From Chiridota heheva (lineage: Eukaryota > Echinodermata > Holothuroidea > Apodida > Chiridotidae), in contig JAIGNY010001444.1 in NCBI GenBank assembly GCA_020152595.1, positions 652,001 to 716,000 on the forward strand: 64,000 nt of DNA, read 5' to 3'. The position numbers and the translations under genes are program-made. Shown here piece by piece: positions 11,600 to 23,589 of the stretch; the stretch's first letter is position 1; each line of letters starts with the position of its first letter. The notes under the pieces were generated by a model. The model saw only the letters and a list, made by a program, of their open reading frames with translations. It was not told where the DNA came from and did no database searches.

Positions 11600-14500
11600 T
11601 TAGTCTAAAATTTGGTATAATTTGTATAGAAACGACTGAAATCAGACTAGTTGTGACATCACAGCCTCAGATTCCTCAAAATCTCTATGTATTTTATCAT
11701 AGTTTGTCCTGCAACTTTGTGGCGTAAACAACATTGTATATGTCAGGAAAGTGGTAAAACGGAATCAAGTAAGGCTAATTATAAGATACCATCTGAAGAA
11801 ATGAGAAAAGAATCATTCAAATAGTGAAAAAGTTAGATAAATTTTCTTTAAAATACATTAACAATTGTTAGGAATGTGAGGATCAGGGCACCAACTTTTC
11901 ACTGTAGACTTACTACATCAGTCATTTCCCCCCAACCCCTCTGCAAAAATTGCCATTGCACCCTCACAGTCAATCACATTCTCCTTGCTTGCCCCCTGTG
12001 CAACCTTCCCAGAACTTCCCTCGCTCCCCACAAGTCAATTGCTGAGTTCTTCCAGAAAAACCCTCCGGATAAAATGATCTCCTTCCTTCATCATGCTTCC
12101 CTCTACAACCATATTTAATTCTCCTCTTCCACCCCTTCTCTCTACTTTGTTTTTTTCACCCATGCACCTCCTCTCTCGATCACAGCTTTCTGACATTTTG
12201 TTCGTGTATTTTTCTCATTCTCCCCCTGTTTCCTTTCCTTCCTACCTCTAGAATGATCTGACCTCTCAGGCACACTTTGACCCTCGTTGTCGAGGTGCCG
12301 TTAAAGCCTTCATCAAACAAACCAGTCATTTCTAGACAGATAAGATGGAGCTTTAAACTTTAATATCTCTTTAACAGAATGAGATATTGAATTAGTTTCT
12401 TCGTCAATTGTTTCTATTTAAGTCCTCTTTCACATAAGGTATAGACATGCTTGACCACTAAACTATTCCTTTAAGTTATAGGCTATATCATTCCAGTGCT
12501 AGAGAGCTTCTTGCAAGGTGTTACTAAACTTATTTATAAACCCACAATGCTTAAAGATAACAGGATGCACAAGAGGATTTCAAGCAGTGTCATGGGTCAG
12601 TCCACTCACCTCGTTGAGTCGTCGGGGGGCCTCGCTGTTTTATTTTTGCTTGGCTAGAATTGACGGTTGTGGGACTGGGGGTATATGCTTGATTCATTGC
12701 GTTATTGTTCTAAATTTATGAGAAAAACTTCCTGAAATTCTTGCCTATCACATATACAGGGATTGTAATGGGGAGGGGGGAGGGGAGGTTCTTCCAAAGT
12801 CATAGACATACATGTTCCACCAGTATAATTATTGAGCCCAAAATAAAGTAAAAGGGGAGTTTCATTTTTAGAAGGGGCACTTTTGCAACAAGGACACATT
12901 CAAACATTTTCAAGTGGGACCCATCATGGATCATCTAGGTGGCAAGCTATTGCACTTTATGACCTAGTAACATCTCGTGGTTGGTGCAAAATTGAAATTG
13001 AGAACATTAGTTATTAATTGCCAACTCTTTAAAATTACTGAGTTTCCTTAGGTGTGCACATGATCAGATTGTCTTTAACTGAAAATCGCTTTGAAAATGC
13101 GCACTGGAGGGAAAAAGATAAGCAAGATATCTTTTATCTATAATTGTGACATATAGTACAGTAGCTTATGTAGGATAAGTGTATTTGCTCCCTGGGACGT
13201 ACAACAAAAAATTCAAATGTGAACAAAAACAAAACATCGAAATTCATGCAGAATAATGATTATAGACATCTATAGAAATTAAATGTTGTCACGCAGGGCA
13301 GATTTTGTATACACAAAGTGGGGGAGCATGCCCCAGGGTTAATGTACCCCCTCCCCTCTCCATCAGACTTGTTTTTAAAGTATAGATATATGATTTTGAA
13401 ACACATTTTTTAACTCTCAAAACGTTTGTACTTTTAATATTATTAACTTTTCTCATTACTTATGCTGTGAGAAGGGGTGGTTAAAGGGGTCAATTCATAA
13501 GAACTTTGGTCTTGAATGTTGGATAATGGACTCATATACTGTAAGTAAACAACAAGACGAAGAGAAGAAATATCCTTTTAATTCATGATCTGCCAGTTAG
13601 GAAATGCAATCAACAAGAATGAAAACAAAATCGTGCAGAAAAAATAAAGAAAACTCATTGAAGACGATATAAAACCAATCAAATATAGCATGCTAAACAG
13701 TAATTAAAGAAGTAAAAGAAATAAGTAATACAAGGATAAAGTATACTTATCTCCCTAAAAAGAAAGAAACAAGAGAGAAAATAACATTAGATTTTCATGG
13801 AATAAAAAATAGACAATCATGACCAAAATTGTATCAAATAAACTTTACACCAATTTCGCTGTAGGCTATTCTTATTATATTTTATTAGGGGGTGGGGGAG
13901 GGGGACGCATCTGATTTCATGGCCATCATGATTGGTACACTTCAGGCCGGGGTACGTGTAGCCAGACACTGTTTAGCATTATTTAAATTGCTTCAGTGAC
14001 AGCTGAGAAAAAATATGCTTTTAACAAAAAAATTAAGCCGTTTTGTATCAATTTTAATGTGCAACTCAATGGTCGTTGCCATCTTGTTATGGTCGATTAC
14101 CAATGATATGCAAGGGCATAGCATAGGTCAATTTGACTGCAGCATGTGAAAAATACATTTTATAATACATATATGGTGTCAATATTTCAACACAATTTTA
14201 AGCCTAAGCTAGTATTTTTACATGTAAGCGTCGTTAGGCAAATCATACTAAGATTGTCCAGCAAACCTCGAGACAATATCGATTCTTAGACTTTGTCTCG
14301 CACGATATGAACTCACTGACACAGGAATTTACGTCATTACGACCTACCAAAAAAGCGTGAAAACAAAAAAACAGAGCCAAATTTAAGTTACGGATCTGGA
14401 TGCACCTAGGTTGAAATCACAATATTACGTATAACTGTTTATGCAGCTAGAATGTATGATATCGTCGATGCGTGATATTACTATATATCGTTCAATTGTG

Positions 14501-14625
14501 ATTTACTGTTGTATAGTAAAAACGTTAGCAAGTGTTCAGGATTTTGATATAAAATTTGATCGTGATGATGATAGACGATGCGATGACCAATTTAATGTGG
14601 GTGGATCTGTGTATCACAAACAACA
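11600..14625. repeat. Right arm of the foldback repeat, enlarged by an insertion
   Basis: It pairs in reverse orientation with 7275-9377. It is ~0.9 kb longer because 11806-12785 has no counterpart: left-arm sequence is continuous at about 9163-9170 ('GAACCTCCTTTCTCATTTC'). The extra stretch includes a LINE 3' end with target-site duplication (11928-12322). No coding capacity was found apart from that LINE fragment. Confidence 0.8.
11928..12322 (+). mobile_element. RNase H LINE, 395-bp 3' end with target-site duplication
   Basis: The copy starts in the Cys/His-cluster region ('CCCCCAACCCCTCTGCAA') and ends 'CATCAAACAAAC'. It is flanked by direct repeats CAGTCATTT at 11919-11927 and 12323-12331, the hallmark of target-primed reverse transcription. 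Same family and strand as 3112-4458. Non-functional. Confidence 0.85.
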
Positions 14626-15271
14626 AAATACATTGCTATGACCACCTATCACAATTGATAAAGAATTGGGTCAGTGGTCAGAAATGTTTATGAGTTGACT
14701 ATTTTAAGTTATATTTTATTTTTGAAATAAAGATAAATAACAGCCTGTAAACACGATACCAAATCATACATGGAACATAAATACCTTTTAGCAATGTCAT
14801 ATTTTCGACATCACTCACATTGGAGAGAACTTTTTGTCAATGGTGTAAAAGCTATCAAAGAAAGTATTACAAACTATACAAATTACCAAATCTGTATTAT
14901 GAGAATGATATCACTATGCCCTACAGTTTCAAATTAATCTCTTGTGTGATTCTCTTCACTTAAACAGAAAAGATTAATTCAATACCTGCTTCACAATTGC
15001 TTATACTTACCTGACTTCGATCCATCAGCCATTATTTGACATGTGATATAACTGGACAAGCGGCTCAGTGGTAGTTATCTTATTGTAACTTTGTGGTTTA
15101 TACAGGGAGATGCTGTATATAATCTTTGCAGTTCAGAGATTAATGTTTTATTTACTGTTTTACAAGGGCCTGTTGCAGAAAATAACTTTCATATACATTG
15201 TAGTCATATGAACCTTTATGCATTCCGGATTCAAACATATTATTTTATATTTGTGAATTTGATTTTCACAG

Positions 15272-15403
15272 GTTACTTTTGAGATAATGGGTATAATTGC
15301 GGTTTTGACCAACGTAGCGCTGATGGCCATGTCTCCAGGTGTACAAGAATTAGTGAAAGACTTGAGCACTACTAAGTTCATCTTGCTCTTTGTAGCTGTT
15401 GAG
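15272..15403 (+). CDS. ANO10: Anoctamin-10-like, exon (TM9 region)
   Basis: The 132-nt exon has acceptor TTTTCACAG before 15272 and donor GTATGA after 15403, phase 0 at both ends. It encodes 44 residues, 'VTFEIMGIIAVLTNVALMAM' then 'SPGVQELVKDLSTTKFILLF' and 'VAVE'. This matches the ANO10 segment after 'IGVWQ', one transmembrane helix followed by a lumenal loop and the start of the last helix. It continues from 'DIGTWQ' of the previous exon and into 'HIFLAMKAAIAIL' of the next. A LINE 3' end was inserted only about 40 bp past the donor without disturbing the splice site. Confidence 0.9.
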
Positions 15404-15442
15404 GTATGATGTTATTTGTTCTCTCAAATCCTCCAGTTATAT

Positions 15443-15857
15443 ACCACCTCCTTATTGGCTCCCCCCAACCCCTCTGCAACAATTGCCACCGCACCCTCAC
15501 AATCCATCATGTTCTCCTTGCTTGCCCCCTGTACAACCTTCCCAGAGCTTACCTCGCTCCCCACAACTCAATTGCTGAGTTCTTCCAGAAAAACCCTCTG
15601 GATAAAATTATCTCCTTCCATCATCATGCTTCCCATTACAACCATATTTAATTCTCCTCTTTCACCCCCTCCCTACTTTGTTTTTGTTTCACCCATGCAC
15701 CTCCTCTCTCGATCACAGCTTTCTGACTTTTGTTCTTAAATTTCTCTCATTCTCCTGCTATTTCCTTTCCTTCCTACCTCTAGAATGATCTGACCTCTCA
15801 GGCACAATTTGACCCTCATTGTTGAGGTGCTGTTAAGCCCTCATCAAACAAACAAAG
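15443..15857 (+). mobile_element. RNase H LINE, ~415-bp 3' end
   Basis: This is a 5'-truncated copy of the 3112-4458 family. It includes the 'LCNNCHRTLTIHHVLLACPL' Cys/His segment and ends 'CATCAAACAAACAAA'. It contains 'AEFFQKNPLDKIISF', absent from the 3112 copy but present at 12030 and 34935, so the 3112 copy has a small deletion there. No clear target duplication was seen. Confidence 0.8.
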
Positions 15858-16637
15858 TAGTTTTTTTTTTTTACCTGGTGAACTCAGATCATAGGTATAA
15901 CATTGGGTGACCATAAGTATAACATTGGTGAAGTCATCAAATTACATGTTACATTAAATTACATGTCAAAATTGTGGGTTTTCTTTTATTTGATTAGTCT
16001 TTACAATTTCCATTTAAAATTGAATCTCTTCATAGTCAAGCTCTCTTCAGACTTGTATGTTGTCAATATTTCAGGGCCGTTATACCTGCATCCCCCTCCC
16101 CCCCAAAAAAAGAATTTCAGCTAAATAATAAAAAAAAACCCATAAGGTTGTGAAACACATTGGTTGCCCTACTTTGTGAAGGTGCATTATGAGGGTGAAG
16201 GTGCATTACGGCCCTGTTTGACCCCATAGCAGCTCCAGGAACAAATTTGCACATTTTGATTATGAAGAAGGAAATCAAATATGTTGATCGGGAGTTGAAA
16301 ACAAAGTTTGTTACTTGTTATTCATTATGTTACATGCTTTACATACAGTTGTTATATTCAGAAACCTGAACAGCCCCTATCTTTGTGCAATTGGTTAACT
16401 TACTAATTACACCTTGAAATACTAATGAGTTATGGGAGCTTGCCTCAACCTACTGTAAACCTTCTTGAAAATTTTGTTCCTTCTAAAACAATTAGGCAGC
16501 ATGTTTTCCCTAAACAATTTGCGGTGGCCATGTAATAAAAGAAAAATGAGGATAAAATATTGATACCTAATGTAAATTATTTTATTTTTCAATTCAATTT
16601 GCACCATTTACTGGTACCATTCTCCTTTCCTATATTG

Positions 16638-18075
16638 CAGGCAATTATTACCTCTGCTAACAAAATTGGATGGAGGTTATATTTTCGCCTCTTGTTTATT
16701 TGTTAGTCTGTTTGTCATCAAGATATCTCAAGAACTTATATTTGGATTTGGATTAAATTTGTTGTGTGGTTTTGTCACTGCTTAACCCTTACTCTACCAC
16801 GCGGCGATATTATCGCCGTTTTGGGTGCCCCGTCTTTGGCCCCGCCTCCCGAGCGCATTTTCAAAATAGTGCTGGTAGAGTAAGGGTTAATCAACCCGCA
16901 ACATATGCGCCAACCCGAAAATATAGGCAGCATGATCCCGGTGGGCGGCCCAGCGAGTCCCGAGAGCGGAAGGGGCCCGACTTTTCTGTCTGGAAGACAG
17001 AGGACCCTTCAATAATCACGCCTTGATTAACCCTTACTCTACCACGCGGCGATATTATCGCCGTTTTGGGTGCCCCGTCTTTGGCCCCGCCTCCCGAGCG
17101 CATTTTCAAAATAGTGCTGGTAGAGTAAGGGTTAATCAACTCGCGACATATGCGCCAACCCGAAAATATAGGCAGCATGATCCCGGTGGGCGGCCCAGCG
17201 GGTCCCTAGAGCGGAAGGGGCCTGACTTTTCTGCCTGGAAGACAGAGGACCCTTCAATAATCACGCCTTGATTAACCCTTACTCTACCACGCGGCGATAT
17301 TATCGCCGTTTTGGGTGCCCCGTCTTTGGCCCTACCTCCCGAGCGCATTTTCAAAATAGTGCTGGTAGAGTAAGGGTTAAGGAAGAAGTGATTAAAATTT
17401 GACATATTGAAACAGGGGAAGGGTGCAAATGGAAGGGTGGGGACATTTTAAGGTGAATTTGTCTGTCATTAGAATATTTCAAAAACTGATGATTGGATTT
17501 GGATTAAATTTGATGTGGGGTTTTATTATTGCTTAGCAAACAAGTGATTTAAATTTGGAATGTATTGATACAAGGGAAGGGCAGAAATTGAGGGGTTTGG
17601 ATATTTAGGGTAAGGTCTGTCAAGACACAGTTGAAACTTCCCAATGGAATGTGATGAACAATGAATTCATGACATGAAAAGAATCCAACAAACAATTTTC
17701 TGGACTCATTTATAAATTAAATGAAGTAGCCTTTTTTATCAATGTAATAAAAACAATTGGTTTCTGCCATGAATGGAAAATGATGGAATGTGAATCTTAA
17801 CTGAAAGGAACTCAAACAATGAATGCTTAACCTAAATGAAACTGGAAACAATGATATGGCCTTGGAAGAAATCAGTCAAGAAGATAATCTTCAAGTGTTT
17901 AGAATGCCAATGATCATTACAGATCAAAACTTGGTGATGAATCTTGATGGGCCTGGGATTTCTGAGGTAGATTATAGTGGGTTTGGGTATCAAATAAACT
18001 CTATTCTAGGCATGTTGGAATTGCAACAGGGGAGGAGGTATTCGCTACAGAGTGCAGATATTCTAGTTAGTTCTG
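16638..18075 (+). repeat. Dispersed non-coding repeat, copy 2 (interrupted)
   Basis: Homologous to 254-1037: 'GATATCTCAAGAACTTATAT', 'GGTTTTGTCACTGC', 'AACAGGGGAAGGG', 'GAATTCATGACATGAAAAGA' and the end 'GGGGAGGAGGTATTCGCTAC'. It is interrupted by the TTAA-flanked insert at 16782-17380. The open frame 17823-18101 is not conserved in copy 1 and is judged fortuitous. Confidence 0.6.
16782..17380. mobile_element. Triple TTAA-flanked inverted-repeat element (piggyBac-like ends)
   Basis: Three near-identical 109-bp units lie at 16782-16890, 17027-17135 and 17272-17380, an exact 245-bp period. They are separated by two near-identical ~136-bp spacers. Each unit begins 'TTAACCCTTACTCTACCA' and ends with its reverse complement, so every unit has 18-bp terminal inverted repeats including TTAA. 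Each also holds the palindrome 'CGGCGATATTATCGCCG'. TTAA targets and TIRs starting CCC are typical of piggyBac-type transposons. There is no transposase, so the element is non-autonomous. It is GC- and CpG-rich against its AT-rich host repeat. Comparison with 395-412 shows where it inserted. Confidence 0.8.
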
Positions 18076-19083
18076 CTTGTATATGGGTAGGTGATAACTA
18101 AACCAATGTAAATACTGTTTACCAATAGGATACAGTGACATACTTTACTGTAAAACAGAGATGCTCAAAATTTTGGAGCATAATCCTGAATTTCTGACAT
18201 ATTATTCAATATATTTTAAAGGTCAGTGGAAGAATAATGACTATGGATGGATATTTTCTTTAAATGAAGCCAAGTGAGGGTGTCAGGTGGTATATCGTAC
18301 ATACAGGGTCTTTCCCAGCCATAACTGCTTTTTTTCTGGTTTATTTTGTCACTTGCATAAATTGCCAGGTGTTGATTTTTCTCATTATTTTAGTTGATGT
18401 GAGTTGCTTGGAATTATAGAAAGGAGCAATATAAACAGTTCTGTTGAGAAAACAGCCAAGTAAATAAGTAGTTAATAAAAAGAAAAAATAGGTTAGATAA
18501 ATTTAGTTCTCCTCAAATAAGATAAGCCTGTTGAGGTACAACATTAACATTATGTATGTAGACCTCTGAAATGTAAAAACCAAGGTGTTGTTATAACGTT
18601 GCAGCCTATGCAGGATTCTCGAAGTTGGACATCCTGGATTGTTGTGGTGCACAGCGATGTAACAATGCTTTTTTGACGATCTTAAACTCCAGTCAAAGGG
18701 GAAAACAAACAGTCAGTTATCGTTGCAGTCAATGGGAGAAATACATTTTTTTTTTCATTTTTCAACAAGTACTGGACAGAATTTATTTTTCTTCAAATAT
18801 GTTGTGTATTAGATAATAGTTTTCAACATATATTAGTACCATTAATTTTCGCTGACTGGCGACTGGCTGAGGCGATACAAAGTAATCATAAAAAATATCC
18901 CATTGACTGTAATGATAAAGTTTCCCCTCCAACTTTGCAAAATTGTACTGACCCTGTACACGGTTACATTGACTCCGACTGCGAGAATGCTCGAGAAAAT
19001 TATTATTCTTGATACCTCACTGAAAAGTACTGCATAATTTCACCAAGTGAACACAAAAATTAAACCTTTATGCCATTAGGAAC
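18076..19083. other. Anoctamin intron, nothing recognised
   Basis: AT-rich non-coding sequence without a repeat match elsewhere in the window that I could see and without exon-like segments. Confidence 0.45.
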
Positions 19084-19351
19084 TTACCCCGCTAAGCGTA
19101 GGCGGGGATATTTATGAGAGTTATACTTAACTTCCATGCTATAAATATGCAATCTGGTCACATGACCTGATTCTAACGCACTTCTAACCGACCTTAAAAA
19201 CGTAGTTACCAGCCCAGCTCTGACCTCCATGTGACCTCTACTAACCCTCACTTAACATTCCACGGAGGCCTAAAGGAGAGGGAAGGTGGGCCAAATGCAT
19301 GGAAGGTAAGTATAACTCTCGTAAATATCCCCGCTACGCTTAGCGGGGTAA
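19084..19351. mobile_element. 268-bp inverted-repeat element with hairpin ends
   Basis: The ends are a 56-bp and a 55-bp near-perfect inverted repeat (19084-19139 and 19297-19351) starting 'TTACCCCGCTAAGCGTAG'. The right end contains a hairpin, CCCCGCTA-AGCG-TAGCGGGG. In the left end this is broken by one extra G. The interior 19133-19253 recurs inverted at 25785-25905, and a relative lies at 1-103. It has no coding capacity. The superfamily is unknown: the flanks show no clear target duplication. Confidence 0.7.
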
Positions 19352-20119
19352 ATTTACTTCAAGTTATACCTTACCTTCCATGCTATAAATATGCAATCAA
19401 ATTGCAACCGAGGATAAGAAGGAAGGGAGTTTAGGTCGCAGCACAATTTTCTAAAGGCTGGTACTAAAACTCTCACTAATCTTATCCTGCTTAAAGGACG
19501 AAATTCCTTCTCCTCTTAAGGATGAAAGACCTCAGAGTGGGAAATACTAAAACATAGTAAACCGCTTCTAGTTACTGTCAAACCGAACAAGGCACTATTC
19601 GTTAACAATAAGTGAGACAAATGTTGCATGAACCGGAGTTAGAAACTCGGAAAACATGGCCAACAGGAAGAGCGTTTGGACATGATATGAATATCATAGT
19701 AGTGTCTGCAATAATGCCACAAAACGCACTGAGTTCGTCCACGAGACGGAACCAGCTAGTAAAATACAATTGGGAACGAAGTGTGTACTAGCTAAAACAA
19801 ATTAAAGAATTCGCGGACCGGGGAAAAATTTGTTAGCGCGTAATTGCATAAGAGCAAAAGTTAGCGGGGTAACACGAACTTTGCAAAGCAACTCGGGCAA
19901 AATCAAAGGGAAAAAACGCGATATGCGTTTTCCAGAAGGGCGGTACGAGAAATCCCGTGAAAATGGCTATGCCTCGAACCCGAGTGCATCTTCCGGACGT
20001 GCTATGAACATTGTCAACCACATTTAAGAGATTGCTTCTTGACGATCCATCAGAGGAAAATGTGGTCGCGAATCAATGACTGTTGACCCAATTGGAAAAC
20101 CTCAGTTGATGGCTGCAAG

Positions 20120-21260
20120 CTATCCGAGAGCCTGTGACTGAATCAAGTCTGAGAGAGGGCTCCCCTCCAAAACGGGAAGGGGGGTGACCAACTCCTCAGA
20201 AAGGCCTTGCAACGCCAAGGATTGGTGGACAAAGGCCACACAGTCAAACGAAGTGCTCTGGGACTGTGATGCAGTTTGCCGGAGCCCAGGAAAGAGACAC
20301 AAGTTGTCCCTGACCTGAGGCTTGTACTGGAAGTCTGCAAAGTCTTGAGCAGCTGAGGGAACCGCAGTTGGCCGGGCCAAGTGGGCGCTATTGGTCGTAC
20401 ATCGCCTTGCTTAGCATACTTGGTACTAGCATAAAAGGGCGGAAAACGTAACTCACATAGTGAGTCCCTTTGAAAAGTAAATGCGTTGACCCCGAAACCC
20501 GCGAGTCAGGAGATAGGACACAAAGAATCGATAGCTTGCGATCGTCTACAGATGCAGACAGACCTACGTCCGGGAGAACGAATAAGGTCCTGATCGCTCT
20601 GGTCACCTATAAGAAGCACGCCCATGCTGTGGGGGTTCCACTGAAGCGAGAGGATTGTGATCATGTTCTCGTAGTCCGAGGTGAGGGGCCTTAAGGCTGG
20701 CATAGTTCGTCCTGCGCCAAGAAAGGATTCCAGAAACTCTTGGAGTCCGTTCTTTTCTGTCCGTTAAGGAGACCACAACAGTGGTGTAAAGTTGGCGCGA
20801 GTCTGAATGGCCTTGCTCAGCACTAGCTGTAAAAGGTGAAAAATGCCCGGCATACTGCCTGTGAAATAGGCCAAGTACCTGTCCAAGTTTCTGTCATAGG
20901 GGGTCACATGAAATGTGCCTCTACCTCGACCAAGACGAATCCGTCGGCACTGACGGTGAAAGTCTGACGGGTGGAAACTTCGTTCCTCACAACAGGTGGG
21001 AGCAACCGCACCACCACCAAACGGGGGTGGCCATCGACTAAACATGTAAAGCGGAGGTACTGAATGAGACCATCTTCAGCCCGAGGGTAGACTTCAACAC
21101 CATCCTCTCTATGACTCGCCAAGTCTGGGGGTGTTGAAAATATGCATCGGTCACTGATGGCCGGTGGTGTGTGGGAGGCAAGAACCTCTCTTTCACGGAC
21201 TGTGTGATCCAAGACGGAAGTCTGGATGTAAAGAAGTCCTTGAAGGAAGAAAACATCCTC
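20120..21260 (-). pseudogene. DIRS-like RT/RNase H remnant, frameshifted
   Basis: On the minus strand short segments in alternating frames follow the order expected in DIRS-group pol. They are a 'DAYF'-containing piece (about 21150), 'IQYLRFTCLVDGHP' (about 21055), 'YLAYFTGSMPGIFHLLQL' (about 20850), 'MGVLLIGDQSDQ' (about 20610), 'YVFRPFMLVPSMLSKAMYDQ' (20390-20450), 'WPGQLRFPQLLKTL' (about 20350) and 'VRDNLCLFPGLRQTASQ' (about 20300), ending in 'LEGSPLSDLIQSQALG' at 20120. DIRS-type proteins carry comparable motifs: an RT palm, an RNase H region with a 'YAFPPF..IP.VL.K' segment, and 'WP.QPWFPQLL' before the tyrosine recombinase. Frameshifts, stops and missing RT motifs make it dead. The recombinase expected below 20120 was not recognised. 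Confidence 0.55.
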
Positions 21261-23589
21261 CCATGGATGGAACTAAAATTCTTCCCATTAGAGCTTCCAG
21301 CTTCTTTCTCTGTCCCTACTGCGGGACCTGCTCTGTTGTGGAGAGGACTGGGAAAGAGAAATGCTGAACGTCGGCGAAATGCCCAGGGTGAAATGCCATT
21401 GAGCTGAAAGAGTCATTCAGGCTGATAGCATAGGGTTAACGTACGTCATACACTTTACGGGCCGTTAACTCTGTAAAGATTCGTACAACAGCGTTGCTGT
21501 GGAGCCCCGGTAATCGAGGAGCAACGTGGCAGATAAGACTGCTGACCCTGAGCAAAGTTTGTTTAAACTTTACTGAACTAAACCAATGGTTAGCGAATTT
21601 AAAGGCAGGCCGTTAATATAAAATATATGCAAAAATGGGCTGCTAACTGTGTAAGGCTATGTAGGTGCGAGACAGTTTTGGGTTGTAAGACCGCAGAGCC
21701 ACAAGCCATGGTCTACGGCTTCGAAGCGGTGTCTGAAGACTGTAGCCGTTGCGGAACCATGTAGCTCTAGGCCACTCCTATCAACAGCGAAACTTGTCTA
21801 TGAAGTTGATTGGAAAAGGTGTTAACGTACGATGTATAATTACAACCTTCAAACTGCGGAGCCTATGGCTACGAATGTGGAGAAAACTAATATCGTATGT
21901 CTGTACGGGTAGTTAAGTAACAGGCCGTGAAGCCGCAAGCCGCGTTGAAGTGCTTTAAGAAGGTGTTAAAGTATGGTATGAACTATACGTGCCGTTGTTT
22001 TTAATAGCTACCTTGATTGTGAGATTGTCTATCAAAAGGCCACCTATGTCAAGAGAAGTATCCTTTATGCAGTTAATTTTGACAGGCATTTAACGTACTA
22101 CGTCAAATGTATGAGTCGTTAACCCAAGCACTGGGGTAGAAATTATGAAAGATTTGACGTTCTGGGTATACTACACGGGCCATTTTTTCCGTTAAACACC
22201 CTTTACCATGGAGCTGAGAAGCTCATGGCTACATGGGGGACTAACGCCATACTTAGTACGCATCCTTGTTAAGTAGTATAGAGCCGTTATGGATCTACAA
22301 AGGCGTCAACATGACAAGTAAGTTCCACGCCCAGTTTGCCTCTGTTCATCACAGAGAAACAAAGCTAGTGGGTATGAGAGGGGGACTACAGCCATTCTGG
22401 TATGTGTTTCTAACGTAATAGCTATCAGTACAAGAGAACCATCTGGATCTACGATAGCGTTAATGTTCTACATCTGTTACATGAGCCGTTACCTCAGTAT
22501 ACTTCTATTCACCATGGGGCCACTGAGTAAGTGTCTACGCATGAGGGAGTAAAGTCGTACTCAGTACGCGTTCCTGTTGGAATAGCTAGAAATATACTGG
22601 AGCCGTATGGGATACAGAGGAGTTCACATGCTACGCAGGAGTTCACATGCTACGCAAGCTATACGAGCAGTTAACTCCTGTTTGTTTAGCTACGGGGCTA
22701 CGAAGCTGGTAGCTGCATAGGGAGGGGGACTACCATCGTACTAAGTTAGTGTCTCGGTAAGAATAACGGCCGCAGAACTTTGTAGCTCCCGGCTACTGGT
22801 CGCTTACCACACAGTTGCACTGCTGGTGTATGCCGTTAACTCCATTTTTATCGGTTCACCACGGAGCAGCGTAGCAGGTGGCTACATGTGGGGGACTGCC
22901 GTCGAACGCTGTATGCGTCCCGGTAAGAATGACGACAGCGGAACTCTGTAGCACTCAGCTATCTGTCACATTATCCCGAAGTTGTGTTATCCGGGTTTAC
23001 CGTACGTTGTACGTTATCCCGTGTAGGTCCTGTGGGGGCGGTAACGGCCTGTTCACCGGAGCCGTGTAAGGCCAGGCTCTGAAAGTGTAAGGGCCCGTAC
23101 GGTACCGCACAACGGAGCCGTAAGGGCTTGTAGAGTGTAGCTACGGAACTGTATTGACCTGTAAAGCCGTGTCCCGGACTCGTGAACTCATGTCTTGAAC
23201 CATAGGGACCGGTACGGAGCCGTTCAGAGGGCCTGTAAAGTTGTGGCACTCCCGGGGTTACTGTACGTTGTATGTAAAACTGCGCGAATCTCTTTATAGT
23301 TTGAGCGGAACTTCATGTTCAACGCGAAAATTATATTCAGTGTAGTTCGAACGGTTGTGGAACTACGTAACACAGAGAAAATAGCTCTCGTGATGCTATG
23401 CCTCTCGTGGAGATGGTTTTCTTAACCTTCTTTCTTAGCTTCGTAATCTAAGGAAGTGTAACCTAAGGAGCGTAACTAAAAGAAGCATTTACACGCGACA
23501 CATTGCGGGACGTCTTGGGCGTGTAGCGCACCGACACTCTGGGACCTTTCCTCTGTGTCCATGATATTGATGAAAAATATTGCGCAAAA

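Noticed and set aside
17823-18101. 92-codon frame 'MLNLNETGNNDMALEEI..'
   Set aside because: It lies in a dispersed repeat whose other copy (640-1030) does not keep the frame.
19830-20027. 65-codon frame just left of the DIRS-like remnant, considered as tyrosine recombinase
   Set aside because: No R-H-R-Y type motif could be seen on either strand in 19350-20120.
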